64,000 nt of DNA, from assembly GCF_001665295.1 (NCBI RefSeq), contig NZ_LZSE01000009.1, forward strand, positions 124,001 to 188,000, written 5' to 3'. Within the stretch, counting starts at the first letter, position 1. Every line of letters starts with the position of its first letter. The position numbers were made by a program, and so were the translations under genes. The DNA is from Mycobacterium sp. 1554424.7. GTDB taxonomy: Bacteria > Actinomycetota > Actinomycetes > Mycobacteriales > Mycobacteriaceae. The notes under the pieces are model-generated. The model worked only from the letters and a program-made list of their open reading frames with translations, made no database searches and was not told where the DNA came from. Positions 48,785 to 56,779 of this stretch are shown piece after piece.

Positions 48785-49705
48785 TTACGGCCGGCCGCCA
48801 ATTCGCCCTCTCTCCTGAATCACAATGCCCGCCTTGTCTGCTCCGTCCGCGCCGCGCTCAGAGACTTCGGGGGCGGTGGTCATCCGCCGGCCGAGCCATG
48901 CGTAGACAGCGCGTCGCGCAGCGGCGTTGAAGCGCGCGCGAGCGTTGCCGATGAGAAGGTCCCGCCGAGAAATAAGCCCTGGGTGGGCGGTTGAGAGCTG
49001 ACGGTGAAAGCCGATGACCATGGCAGCCTGAGCTCGCGTCACCCGAACACTCCACTGAGATTGGTTTATGCGGAAAGCAGCGAGTGCGCGCGGGACGGCC
49101 ACCAGGTTTCCGCGCAGCAGCACCGCGCAATAGGTCGCCTCGTCGACCATCCATGGGATGCGATCGTCCCAACCACCCGCCTCGACGAGCGCTGCGCGCC
49201 TCAGCAGCACCGACGCCGGTTCACCGAAGACGTTCGTGCCCGCCCGCACGGTGTGCCGGATCGCCTCGGCGCCACGGACTTCACCGCGCAGTCCAGCCAA
49301 CCCGTGGTTGCGCAACACCGGCGTTCCCGCGGCGTCGATGACATGCCTGGTGCTGGCCGCCATCACCGCCTCCGGGTGCGCTTCCAATGCCGCCACCTGC
49401 TCTGCCAGGCTGTCCGGCAGGAGCAGATCATCGCCGCACACCAACTTGATGTACTCACCGGTCGCGATATCGGTGACGGCGTTGAAATTTGCCGGCGCTC
49501 CGCCGCCAGAAGCCAACCGACTCAACCGAACTCGGGGGTCGCTGGCGAATTTCTGCAGCGCTTCCCAAGTGCCGTCGGTAGAGCTGTGATCAGACACGAC
49601 CAGCTCGAAATCGCCGAAGGTCTGCGTCAGAATCGAGCGCATGGTGGCGTCGATGAATGCGACCTGGTTGTAGGCAGGGACGACGACCGATACGCGGGGC
49701 GTCAC
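48785..49705 (-). CDS. GT2 glycosyltransferase
   Basis: The protein has 306 residues from the GTG at 49705. It has a GT-A fold: VSVVVPAYNQVAFIDATMRS at the N-terminus, LVVSDHSSTDGTWEAL as the first acidic motif, EYIKLVCGDDLLLPDSL as the DxD-like motif (GDD), and GGWDDRIPWMVDEATYCAVL on the acceptor side. It is likely a nucleotide-sugar transferase of the LOS glycan. It follows the GtrA-like gene by 2 nt, so the genes are translated together. The C-terminus is basic and soluble. Confidence 0.85.
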   Translation of the reverse strand: MTPRVSVVVPAYNQVAFIDATMRSILTQTFGDFELVVSDHSSTDGTWEALQKFASDPRVRLSRLASGGGAPANFNAVTDIATGEYIKLVCGDDLLLPDSLAEQVAALEAHPEAVMAASTRHVIDAAGTPVLRNHGLAGLRGEVRGAEAIRHTVRAGTNVFGEPASVLLRRAALVEAGGWDDRIPWMVDEATYCAVLLRGNLVAVPRALAAFRINQSQWSVRVTRAQAAMVIGFHRQLSTAHPGLISRRDLLIGNARARFNAAARRAVYAWLGRRMTTAPEVSERGADGADKAGIVIQERGRIGGRP

Positions 49706-49707
49706 GG

Positions 49708-50214
49708 CTAGCCTTGCTCCCGCTCAGCCAGGCCGAGCTCGGCGGGGCTGCGGCGAAACGAGAATCCGCGGTGAGCGAACCAGCTGTAGACCACGGTAAC
49801 GCCGGTGATCGCAAACTGCGACAGCAACACCGGCCAGCCCAAGACCTCAACCAGCAGTGGCAGCGTCACGAAATTGAACCCGAGGGTGGACAGGTTGACC
49901 AACCCGAATCTGACCAAATCGCGGAACACGTGACCGGTCACCCGGAATACGAACCGCCGATAGAGCACGAAGGCGCACAGCACGGCCGCGCTATATGCGC
50001 AGATCAGCGCACCAAGGTATCCGACGGTTCCCCGCGGAAACAGCCACAGAAACAACACGAACCACAGGGTTCCGATCGCGGTGTTCATGCCACCGACAAG
50101 GAGGAACGCCACCCGCTGGTCGCGGACCAACCGAAACAGCGGACCTGGAACGCCGGCCATCCCCGCGGGCGGACGGATACGCTCCTCGCCCCCCGCGAAG
50201 GCGTCGAGGCTCAT
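49708..50214 (-). CDS. GtrA-like membrane protein (polyprenyl-phosphate-sugar flippase type)
   Basis: The protein has 168 residues from the ATG at 50214. Four hydrophobic helices are visible (FLLVGGMNTAIGTLWFVLFL; VGYLGALICAYSAAVLCAFV; FGLVNLSTLGFNFVTLPLLV; LLSQFAITGVTVVYSW). Conserved GtrA features are RFLLVGGxNT at the start and YRRFVFR between helices 2 and 3. GtrA proteins are thought to flip polyprenyl-phosphate-sugar for periplasmic sugar transfer. It lies 10 nt after the GtrB-like gene and 2 nt before the GT2. The protein starts with a short cytoplasmic segment containing GGEERIRPPAG. Confidence 0.88.
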   Translation of the reverse strand: MSLDAFAGGEERIRPPAGMAGVPGPLFRLVRDQRVAFLLVGGMNTAIGTLWFVLFLWLFPRGTVGYLGALICAYSAAVLCAFVLYRRFVFRVTGHVFRDLVRFGLVNLSTLGFNFVTLPLLVEVLGWPVLLSQFAITGVTVVYSWFAHRGFSFRRSPAELGLAEREQG

Positions 50215-50224
50215 CGAACCCCCG

Positions 50225-51232
50225 TCAGGCCGGTGGCTTGGGCGGACCGGCGTACATTGCGCCCGCTCGGTCCGCGGCGGCAACCGACCCGGCGACTCCT
50301 CCCACCATGTCGCGGATCAGGAAAAGCGGCCGCCCCTTGCTCTGCTCGTACATTCGGCCCAGGTAGGCGCCGATGATGCCGAGCATCAAGAACTGCACAC
50401 CCGTCAGCAGGCCGATCGCAGCCATCAGCGAACTCCAGCCGGGAACCGTCTGACCAAGAAGCGCGCCCCGGATCGAGTTGATGGCGGCAGCGAAACCAAT
50501 GCCCGCCATCGTCCAGCCGAGCAACACCGACAACCTGAGCGGGACCATCGAAAACGACGTGATGGCATCGGCTGCGAATCGCACCATCTTGGTGAACGGA
50601 TACTTGCTCTCACCGGCCGCCCGCGCATCCCGGTCATAGATCAGTGGCACCTGCTTGCCGCCAATCCAAGACACCATGCCGCGGACGAACCTGTGACGCT
50701 CGGGCATCGCGATCAGAAGGTCCAGCACACGACGGGTGATGAGTCGAAAATCACCTGTGTCGCAAGGAATCTCGACCTCAGTCATGCGGCCGATGAGACG
50801 GTAGAAGAGCGCGGCGGTTGCCCGCTTGAGAACGCCCTCACCGGCACGTCGGCGGCGCTGTCCATAGACAACGTCGGCGCCCTCGTCCATCAACGCCATC
50901 ATGTCGGGCAACAGCTCGGGCGGATCCTGCAGATCCGCGTCGATGATCAACACGCGATCGCCGCGACATACGCTCAGCCCCGCGGTGAGCGCCAGCTGGT
51001 GCCCATGGTTGCGCATCAACCGCACCCCAACGACCCGGGAATCCTCCACGGCCGCCTTTTCGATTACTTCCCACGTCCGATCGCTCGAACCGTCATCGAC
51101 CAGGACCAACTCGCAGGTCCCGCCCAACGAATCCAACACGCCCCCGACCCGGCTGAGAAACAGCGGCAGCACGTCCTCTTCGTCGTAGCATGGCGCCACC
51201 ACCGAGACTGCCGGGCGAACCAACACAGTCAT
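50225..51232 (-). CDS. GT2 polyprenyl-phosphate glycosyltransferase (GtrB/DPM1-like)
   Basis: The protein has 335 residues. The N-terminal GT-A domain (residues 1-240) carries VSVVAPCYDEEDVLPLFLSR, LVLVDDGSSDRTWEVIEK and the metal-binding IIDADLQDPPELLPDMM (DADLQDPPE), which is diagnostic of dolichol/polyprenyl-phosphate transferases. YDRDARAAGESKYPFTKM is the conserved active-site region. The C-terminal part has two transmembrane helices (LSVLLGWTMAGIGFAAAI; LMAAIGLLTGVQFLMLGII), as in GtrB. It should load a sugar from UDP or GDP onto polyprenyl phosphate. GtrA follows 10 nt downstream. This gives the start of a Gtr-type system. Confidence 0.9.
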   Translation of the reverse strand: MTVLVRPAVSVVAPCYDEEDVLPLFLSRVGGVLDSLGGTCELVLVDDGSSDRTWEVIEKAAVEDSRVVGVRLMRNHGHQLALTAGLSVCRGDRVLIIDADLQDPPELLPDMMALMDEGADVVYGQRRRRAGEGVLKRATAALFYRLIGRMTEVEIPCDTGDFRLITRRVLDLLIAMPERHRFVRGMVSWIGGKQVPLIYDRDARAAGESKYPFTKMVRFAADAITSFSMVPLRLSVLLGWTMAGIGFAAAINSIRGALLGQTVPGWSSLMAAIGLLTGVQFLMLGIIGAYLGRMYEQSKGRPLFLIRDMVGGVAGSVAAADRAGAMYAGPPKPPA

Positions 51233-51596
51233 GGGCGTTAATTTAATTCTCAGGTTCGCTTAGCGTGGGACTTTTCGATTATCCCGCGACGATTTCAACG
51301 GATCGTAACGCAGCGATCACTACCCACGCGCTTGTAACGTCCTGAACAGGCACAATGGCACGATCGGCGCTCGCGGGGCCCAATCGCGGCCACACTCCCG
51401 CGAGTGGATTGGCCGCCTAGGCAGCCCGTCCGGGCCGTTCCACCTGGCGGCCGGGCAACAAAACGCGACGATACTGGCTTCAAGCATGTCTACAGACCGA
51501 ATGTCCAGACGTCAGTAGTCTGCGGCACCGTGGGAAGCACGACCGGGGGCCCGCTAACGTACTGTCGGATCGCACAAGCACTATCTCTGGTGGGAC
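51233..51596. other. 364-bp divergent region between the GtrB-like gene and epiA
   Basis: No gene is visible. It must hold the promoters for the minus-strand Gtr block and for epiA. AATTTAATTCTC at 51240-51251 is an A/T-rich block just upstream of the GtrB-like start. CACTATCTCTGGTGGGACATG precedes the epiA ATG, and TGGGAC is a weak ribosome site. No hairpin or terminator was noted. Confidence 0.4.
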
Positions 51597-52568
51597 ATGA
51601 GCAAAGCGGACGGATCGGTCGGTGCACTTGACCGCGCAGCGCCGGTGTACATAGCGGGTCACCGGGGGCTCGTCGGTTCGGCTCTGGTCAGAAGATTTGA
51701 GGACGAGGGCTTCACGAACATCGTCGTGCGATCGAGGGCTGAACTCGACTTGAGGGATCGAGACGCGACCTTTGCCTTCATACTCGAGTCGAAGCCGCAG
51801 GTCGTCGTGGACGCGGCCGCCAAAGTTGGTGGCATCCTGGCTAACGACACCTATCCGGCGGAGTTCCTCTCCGAGAACCTTCAGATCCAGGTCAACCTGC
51901 TGGACGCCGCCGCGGCCGCTCGAGTACCGCGACTGCTGTTTCTGGGTTCCTCTTGCATCTATCCGAAGCACAGCCCGCAGCCCATCAAGGAAAGTGCGCT
52001 GCTCACCGGACCTTTGGAGCCGACGAACGACGCTTACGCGATTGCGAAGATCGCCGGCATCCTGCAGGTCCAGGCCGTCCGACGCCAGTACGGGTTGGCG
52101 TGGATCTCGGCTATGCCGACGAACTTGTACGGCCCGGGTGACAACTTCTCCGTATCCGGCTCGCACCTGCTACCGGCACTGATTCGCCGGTACGACGAAG
52201 CGAGGGCCGCCGGGGCGGCGGAAGTCACCAATTGGGGTACTGGGACTCCACGGCGCGAGCTGCTGCATGTCGATGATCTGTCGACTGCCTGCCTGCATCT
52301 CTTGGAGCACTTCGACGGGCCGAATCAAGTCAACGTAGGCACCGGTGTCGATCACACCATCCGTGAGATCGCCGACATGGTGGCCGAAGCGGTCGGGTAT
52401 AGCGGCGAAACACATTGGGACCCAACGAAACCAGACGGAACTCCACAAAAATTGTTGGACGTTTCGATTTTGCGGGAAGCGGGCTGGCGCGCTCAGATCG
52501 CGTTGCGCGACGGAATCGAGAAAACGGTAGCCTGGTACCGCGCGAACGCGAGCACATTGCGCCAATGA
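51597..52568 (+). CDS. epiA: GDP-L-fucose synthase (epimerase/reductase)
   Basis: The protein has 323 residues from the ATG at 51597. It is an extended SDR: APVYIAGHRGLVGSALVRR is the NADP loop, and DAAAKVGGILANDTYPAEFL (KVGGI) and LFLGSSCIYPKHSPQPIKE (SSCIYP) are diagnostic of GDP-fucose synthases. NDAYAIAKIAGILQVQ gives the YxxxK, and PTNLYGPGDNFS follows. It epimerises C3 and C5 and reduces C4 of GDP-4-keto-6-deoxymannose to GDP-L-fucose. Its partner gmdA lies 7.8 kb to the left. The start of a remnant FkbM frame overlaps its stop (ATGA). Confidence 0.95.
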   Translation: MSKADGSVGALDRAAPVYIAGHRGLVGSALVRRFEDEGFTNIVVRSRAELDLRDRDATFAFILESKPQVVVDAAAKVGGILANDTYPAEFLSENLQIQVNLLDAAAAARVPRLLFLGSSCIYPKHSPQPIKESALLTGPLEPTNDAYAIAKIAGILQVQAVRRQYGLAWISAMPTNLYGPGDNFSVSGSHLLPALIRRYDEARAAGAAEVTNWGTGTPRRELLHVDDLSTACLHLLEHFDGPNQVNVGTGVDHTIREIADMVAEAVGYSGETHWDPTKPDGTPQKLLDVSILREAGWRAQIALRDGIEKTVAWYRANASTLRQ

Positions 52569-52735
52569 CGAAGCCGTCGGCCCCGTTGTACGCGGGGGGA
52601 ATGCTCATCCGTGAGGCATTGGACATCGCATATTCGTTGGGCTTCACGCTGACCGGACTGTCACCCTGCTTCACGGACCTGCGCAATAGTCGAACACTCC
52701 AGGCTGACGGCATCTTCTCTCGAGCGGAAGGTTGA
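52565..52735 (+). pseudogene. C-terminal remnant of an FkbM-family methyltransferase (Rv1513-like)
   Basis: This is a 56-residue frame from an ATG that overlaps the epiA stop (ATGA). The residues AGGMLIREALDIAYSLGF and TGLSPCFTDLRNSRTLQADG are a good match to the conserved C-terminal end of FkbM methyltransferases (L(I)xEAxxxxxxLGFxLxGLxPxFxDxRxGRxLQxDGIF). The N-terminal SAM-binding domain is absent. In Mtb an FkbM-type gene (Rv1513) follows epiA directly. This is therefore probably the last part of that gene left after an internal deletion that fused the remnant to epiA. Whether it is translated is unknown. Confidence 0.7.
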
Positions 52736-52740
52736 CCGGA

Positions 52741-53496
52741 ATGCCTGCGGCACCGTTGTTTTCGATCATCGTCCCTGCCTTCAACGTTGCGGCGACCCTC
52801 CGCACGTGCTTCGAAAGCGTCGCCAGTCAAAGCTTCGGCGACTTCGAGCTAGTTCTGGTCGACGGAGCCTCGACGGACGACACTCTGGACATCGCCAAAA
52901 GCTTCGCACCCCGCCTCGGCGCGCGTCTGGTCATCCACTCCGGCCCCGACGACGGCGCCTACGACGCCATGAACCGCGGTGTCGCCTTCGCCACGGGAAC
53001 CTGGATCCTTTTCCTCGGCGCCGACGACGCGCTGTACGCGGCAGACACGCTCGCCCAGGTCGCCGCATTCCTTGACGCACATGATCACAGCGACCTGGTG
53101 TATGGCGACGTAATCATGCGCTCGGACTCCTCCCGGTACGCGGGACCTTTCGACCTCGACCGTTTGCTTTTCGAGCAGAACATATGCCACCAGGCGATCT
53201 TCTACCGCCGCGAACTCTTCGCCGGCATCGGTCCGTTCAACCTGCGCTATCCCATTTGGGCGGACTGGGATTTCAACATCCGCTGCTTCTCCAACCCGGC
53301 GCTGGTAGCCCGATACATGGACATCGTGGTTGCGCGCTACAACGACACTGGCGGCATAAGTAAACGCAAGGACAACGAGCTGAAAAAGCGGCTGCCGTCG
53401 TACTTCCATTGGGCGGCGATGGAAATGACTCGCCGGACACTCGCCCGTTTGGGGCGCCATATCGTCGGCGGCTGGCAGGCCCGCCGCACGCGGTAA
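52741..53496 (+). CDS. GT2 glycosyltransferase (Rv1514c-like)
   Basis: The protein has 251 residues from the ATG at 52741; a TTG three codons earlier is in frame. It has a GT-A fold: FSIIVPAFNVAATLRTCFES, LVLVDGASTDDTLDIAK as the first acidic site, DDGAYDAMNRGVAFATG and WILFLGADDALYAADTL (GADD) as the metal site. DWDFNIRCFSNP is near residue 178. The D-G-A-S-T-D-D-T pattern is common in enzymes adding hexoses or fucose-like sugars. It lies downstream of epiA and the FkbM remnant in the same direction, so it may transfer fucose (inference). Confidence 0.85.
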   Translation: MPAAPLFSIIVPAFNVAATLRTCFESVASQSFGDFELVLVDGASTDDTLDIAKSFAPRLGARLVIHSGPDDGAYDAMNRGVAFATGTWILFLGADDALYAADTLAQVAAFLDAHDHSDLVYGDVIMRSDSSRYAGPFDLDRLLFEQNICHQAIFYRRELFAGIGPFNLRYPIWADWDFNIRCFSNPALVARYMDIVVARYNDTGGISKRKDNELKKRLPSYFHWAAMEMTRRTLARLGRHIVGGWQARRTR

Positions 53497-53595
53497 GGAC
53501 GACTTCAAGGCTGAGCCATATGATGAAAATCAACCCGACCAACAAGTTTCGATCTGGACGCTCGGCGCCCACGCATGCCTCGGTATCTCGAAACG

Positions 53596-55215
53596 CTAAG
53601 TCATCGGCTTTAACACAGCATCACCCTCAGCACCTGAAATGCCCCGTCGCGCTCCGAGGGCGAAGAACAAGCTGACCCCCAATGCCAGCAATACGGGGCC
53701 CATCGAAAGCATGATGTGAACCGCAGCAGCCGTCCCCCCAGCGAGAGACCCCTTGAGCCACATTCGTTTTCGCGCCGCTGCGATGTCAGCGCCAGGGGGT
53801 CGGAATTGCGGCGGTAGGATCGTTCTGACGTCCGGATCTGCCAGAATCTCGGCGAGCTGCTGCATTGGGAAATACAGCTGCGCCTCAAGGCCCGGCCCGT
53901 CCTTTGTTTTGAGATGGTCCACGTCGTTTGTGGCCAGATAGGCCCGCACCTCGACCTCCTGTTGGCGTGCCGCTTCGGACCATTTGATCGATCCCTGGAC
54001 GCCCACGTTGCCCATCGCTGCGACGATTGCTACGAGGACGAACACCCACGTTGCGGCGAATGGTCTGGCAAATCGGCCGAGCCGCATGGCTTGCGCTTGG
54101 TCGGCAAGCACGAACACGGCCACTAGCCCGACTGGGTAGGCGAGCAACAGCATGTCCATATAACGCGGCGCCACAAGGGCTCCGCGGCCGTAGGCGAGCA
54201 CCACAACCTGGATCGCGACCCACCCGGCGATTCCTACTGCTGCCCAGGCGCGGTCAGAGATAGCCGGGCGTCTCGCCAGCGTGTGCCAACAGAACCAGAC
54301 CGTCGGAATCATAGGAAAGATAATTCTGGCGGTGTACAGCGCCAATCCCTCGATGAACGTCAACGGAGTGGACAGCGGATTCGCGCCCGATGCTTCCCAG
54401 AGGATCATCGCCACTGCGGTTGATGCGATAACGACGACGGCCGCGAGCTCACGACCGCATCGCTTCCTGGCCTTGGTTGCCAGCTGCAGGCACACGACTA
54501 AGCCGACGGCGAGAACAGTGGACACACCTGTCGCAAAAGACAAGCAACTGAGGATCGCGGCCACCAATCCGCCGAACCACCGCAAGGAGAACGCGCGCGC
54601 GCCGCCGAAAGCAACCAGAGCTGCGAGGCCAAAAAACAACGAAAGATATATCTGGGACTGAAACCCAGACAGCGCGTTCTCGTAGCCGATCGGAAACGCA
54701 AACACCAGTGCGACGAAGCATGCCAGCAGCAATCGGCGTTGCGGCGCGACCAGGGGCATTAGCAATGCCGCAAGCCAGGTGGCTATAGCGGTGAGCAGCA
54801 TCGCACCGAAAATCATCTGCAAGCGTGTGTTCCACTCGCCAGCCAGCTCGAGATGGACCAGCGCGAGCAGGCGAAAAATGAATATGCGGTGTTCATTGTG
54901 CGGCGCGAGGAGGTCGGCAAAAGTCAGCGTGCCTCTGAGATACGGCCCATAGACTTTCTGGCCTTCCCCATTCCATTGATCCAACAAGGGAATCGGCGAA
55001 CCGAGCGCCAAAATAACAATCAGCCTGGAACCGAAGACCGTGCAGGCGACCGCCGCAATCAGCGCCGCCATGCCTTTCGGTCGTGGTGATTTGTCCGCTG
55101 ACGCGTCCGCCGACAGCGCAGTGGTCTCGCCATGATTGTCTGCAGCAGACGCGGTCGGCTCTTCTTGGGCGCCTATGCCTGCGGCGTCCAGCACTAATTC
55201 GTCTTGTTTGCGCAT
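53596..55215 (-). CDS. Multipass membrane protein, possible GT-C glycosyltransferase (paralogue 1)
   Basis: The protein has 539 residues. A hydrophilic N-terminal tail of about 45 residues is followed by ten or more hydrophobic helices. The first outer loop carries SPIPLLDQWNGEGQKVYGPY and LLAPHNEHRIFIFRLLAL; Asp and His residues in such a loop are typical of polyprenyl-phosphate-dependent GT-C enzymes. FPIGYENALSGFQSQIYLSL is highly conserved between this and the second copy at 59178-60743. The penultimate part is a soluble domain (EVEVRAYLATNDVDHLKTKD). No firm family was assigned. It may add a sugar to LOS from outside, or act as a ligase. It forms the left end of a cassette repeated at the right end. 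Confidence 0.6.
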   Translation of the reverse strand: MRKQDELVLDAAGIGAQEEPTASAADNHGETTALSADASADKSPRPKGMAALIAAVACTVFGSRLIVILALGSPIPLLDQWNGEGQKVYGPYLRGTLTFADLLAPHNEHRIFIFRLLALVHLELAGEWNTRLQMIFGAMLLTAIATWLAALLMPLVAPQRRLLLACFVALVFAFPIGYENALSGFQSQIYLSLFFGLAALVAFGGARAFSLRWFGGLVAAILSCLSFATGVSTVLAVGLVVCLQLATKARKRCGRELAAVVVIASTAVAMILWEASGANPLSTPLTFIEGLALYTARIIFPMIPTVWFCWHTLARRPAISDRAWAAVGIAGWVAIQVVVLAYGRGALVAPRYMDMLLLAYPVGLVAVFVLADQAQAMRLGRFARPFAATWVFVLVAIVAAMGNVGVQGSIKWSEAARQQEVEVRAYLATNDVDHLKTKDGPGLEAQLYFPMQQLAEILADPDVRTILPPQFRPPGADIAAARKRMWLKGSLAGGTAAAVHIMLSMGPVLLALGVSLFFALGARRGISGAEGDAVLKPMT

Positions 55216-55243
55216 CGAATGATGTTCCCCAGTTGCCCCAGAT

Positions 55244-56779
55244 TCACCTTGAAGACAATTTCTTTCGAGTCCGCCGTGACCGACGATCGCGTCCTCGATA
55301 TCGCCGCAGCAGACCCAGCGCCCCGAGCGATGCCATCCCCCCGCCCGTCAAGCGCAACATTGGACGTCGCATCGCCAGCCCATACCAGTGCAGATAAGCC
55401 GGCAGCCAGCCGACCAGATCGAATTTGCTGCTGCCGGCGGTTCGGTCATCCCAGCTGCTGGGGACCTCGTCGATCCGATAGCCGAGCAGATGCGCCTTGG
55501 TGGTGAGCTCCAGCCCCACCTCGAACCCACGCCCGCTTTCCACCGGAACCTCCTGGAGGAAACGGCGGCTGTAGGCGCGAAAGTTCGTGGTCGCGTCGTG
55601 CGTCGGTACGCGGCCCACGTAGTGCAGGCTGAGTCCGGCGGTCCGCGACATCAGCGTCTTCAACCGGGGCCCCCCGCTCTGGGTTCCGCCGCGCATATAC
55701 CGCGACCCGCTGACCACCGCTGCGCCCTCTTCACGAATCTTGGCCGCCATCAACGGAATCACCGACGGCGGGTCCGACAGGTCGGCCATGCTCGTGACGA
55801 CGACGTCACCGCGCGCGTCGCCGAAGCCGGCGATCAACGCATTCGCCACGCCCTTGCCGAGCGAGTTGCGGACCAGCCGCACGCTTTCGGGCCTGTCAGG
55901 CATGGCGGCCAGCGCCGGGAGCGTGGTGTCCTCGTCGAAGTCGTAACAGATGAGCAGTTCGTGCGGGGTGTCCGCCAGCGCCTCGGTAAGTCTCCTGACG
56001 CACACCTGGATGTTTTCGCCCTCGTTGTACACCGGGATGACCACGCTCACCAGACGATCGCCGACCTCGGACGAGGGTGCCGGCTTGCGGGCACGAATCA
56101 CGAACTGCTTGCCCAAGATTCGCCACGCCGGCCGGGAACGCAGATATAGGCGCACTAGAACCGGCGCTTGCGGCAATGGCGAAGACGACGTGTACGGCAG
56201 AAACCGCTCGTAGCTGTCCACGATCTCGAAGTCACAGGACACCAGCAACTCGCTCAGGGAGCGATCGCTGATCGGCACCGCGTGGTCCCAAAAGTCCCAA
56301 TAGTCCCCGGGGACGAAGCGGATATTCGGCCCCATCGCGATGAGATGCCCGCCCGGCTTGAGCACCCGGCGGGCCTCGGCGATCGTCTGCTCGACCTCTT
56401 GTTTGCTTTGCAGATGCTCGAGCAAGTTGCTCGTGAAGACGACGTCGACCGATGCGTCGTCCAGGAAGCCAAGGTCGTCAGCTCGACCCTGGCGGTACTC
56501 GACCCCGGGTTCGAGCATGCTCGCACTGTCCGGGTTGAGATCGACACCGATCCGGCGCGCGGCCTTGATCTGATTCAGGAACTCGCCGTAGCCACAACCG
56601 AGGTCCACCACCGTATCGCAGCGCCTGACCCACGCCTGGAAAAAGTCCCGAACCAGCACCGCCCAAATGGCCGACCGCGACTCGCGAGCGTGGCCGAAGC
56701 GGTTGCGGTAGAGCTGCTGAAGGTCAGGTTTACCCTCGATGCGCATGGCGTTCTGGTCGCGACAAACAGTGCACGTCAA
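55244..56779 (-). CDS. Fused SAM methyltransferase and GT2 glycosyltransferase
   Basis: The protein has 511 residues from the TTG at 56779, with GAGGGCGGGA upstream; an internal ATG at 56746 has no ribosome site. The first about 230 residues form a class I methyltransferase: TVVDLGCGYGEFLNQI near 57, IGVDLNPDSASMLEPG, VDVVFTSNLLEHLQSKQEVE and VLKPGGHLIAMGPN. The second half is a GT2 (VSVVIPVYNEGENIQVCVRR, LLICYDFDEDTTLPAL, VVTSMADLSDPPSVIPLM with the DLSDPP polyprenyl-like motif). The product could methylate one sugar and transfer another, or link a methylated sugar to a lipid. Its start overlaps the end of the epimerase gene by 4 nt. Such a fusion is not common. Confidence 0.75.
   Translation of the reverse strand: MTCTVCRDQNAMRIEGKPDLQQLYRNRFGHARESRSAIWAVLVRDFFQAWVRRCDTVVDLGCGYGEFLNQIKAARRIGVDLNPDSASMLEPGVEYRQGRADDLGFLDDASVDVVFTSNLLEHLQSKQEVEQTIAEARRVLKPGGHLIAMGPNIRFVPGDYWDFWDHAVPISDRSLSELLVSCDFEIVDSYERFLPYTSSSPLPQAPVLVRLYLRSRPAWRILGKQFVIRARKPAPSSEVGDRLVSVVIPVYNEGENIQVCVRRLTEALADTPHELLICYDFDEDTTLPALAAMPDRPESVRLVRNSLGKGVANALIAGFGDARGDVVVTSMADLSDPPSVIPLMAAKIREEGAAVVSGSRYMRGGTQSGGPRLKTLMSRTAGLSLHYVGRVPTHDATTNFRAYSRRFLQEVPVESGRGFEVGLELTTKAHLLGYRIDEVPSSWDDRTAGSSKFDLVGWLPAYLHWYGLAMRRPMLRLTGGGMASLGALGLLRRYRGRDRRSRRTRKKLSSR

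Noticed and set aside
43776-51232. Insertion sequence or integrase explaining the island between gmdA and epiA
   Set aside because: No transposase, integrase, terminal inverted repeats or target duplication was seen at either boundary.
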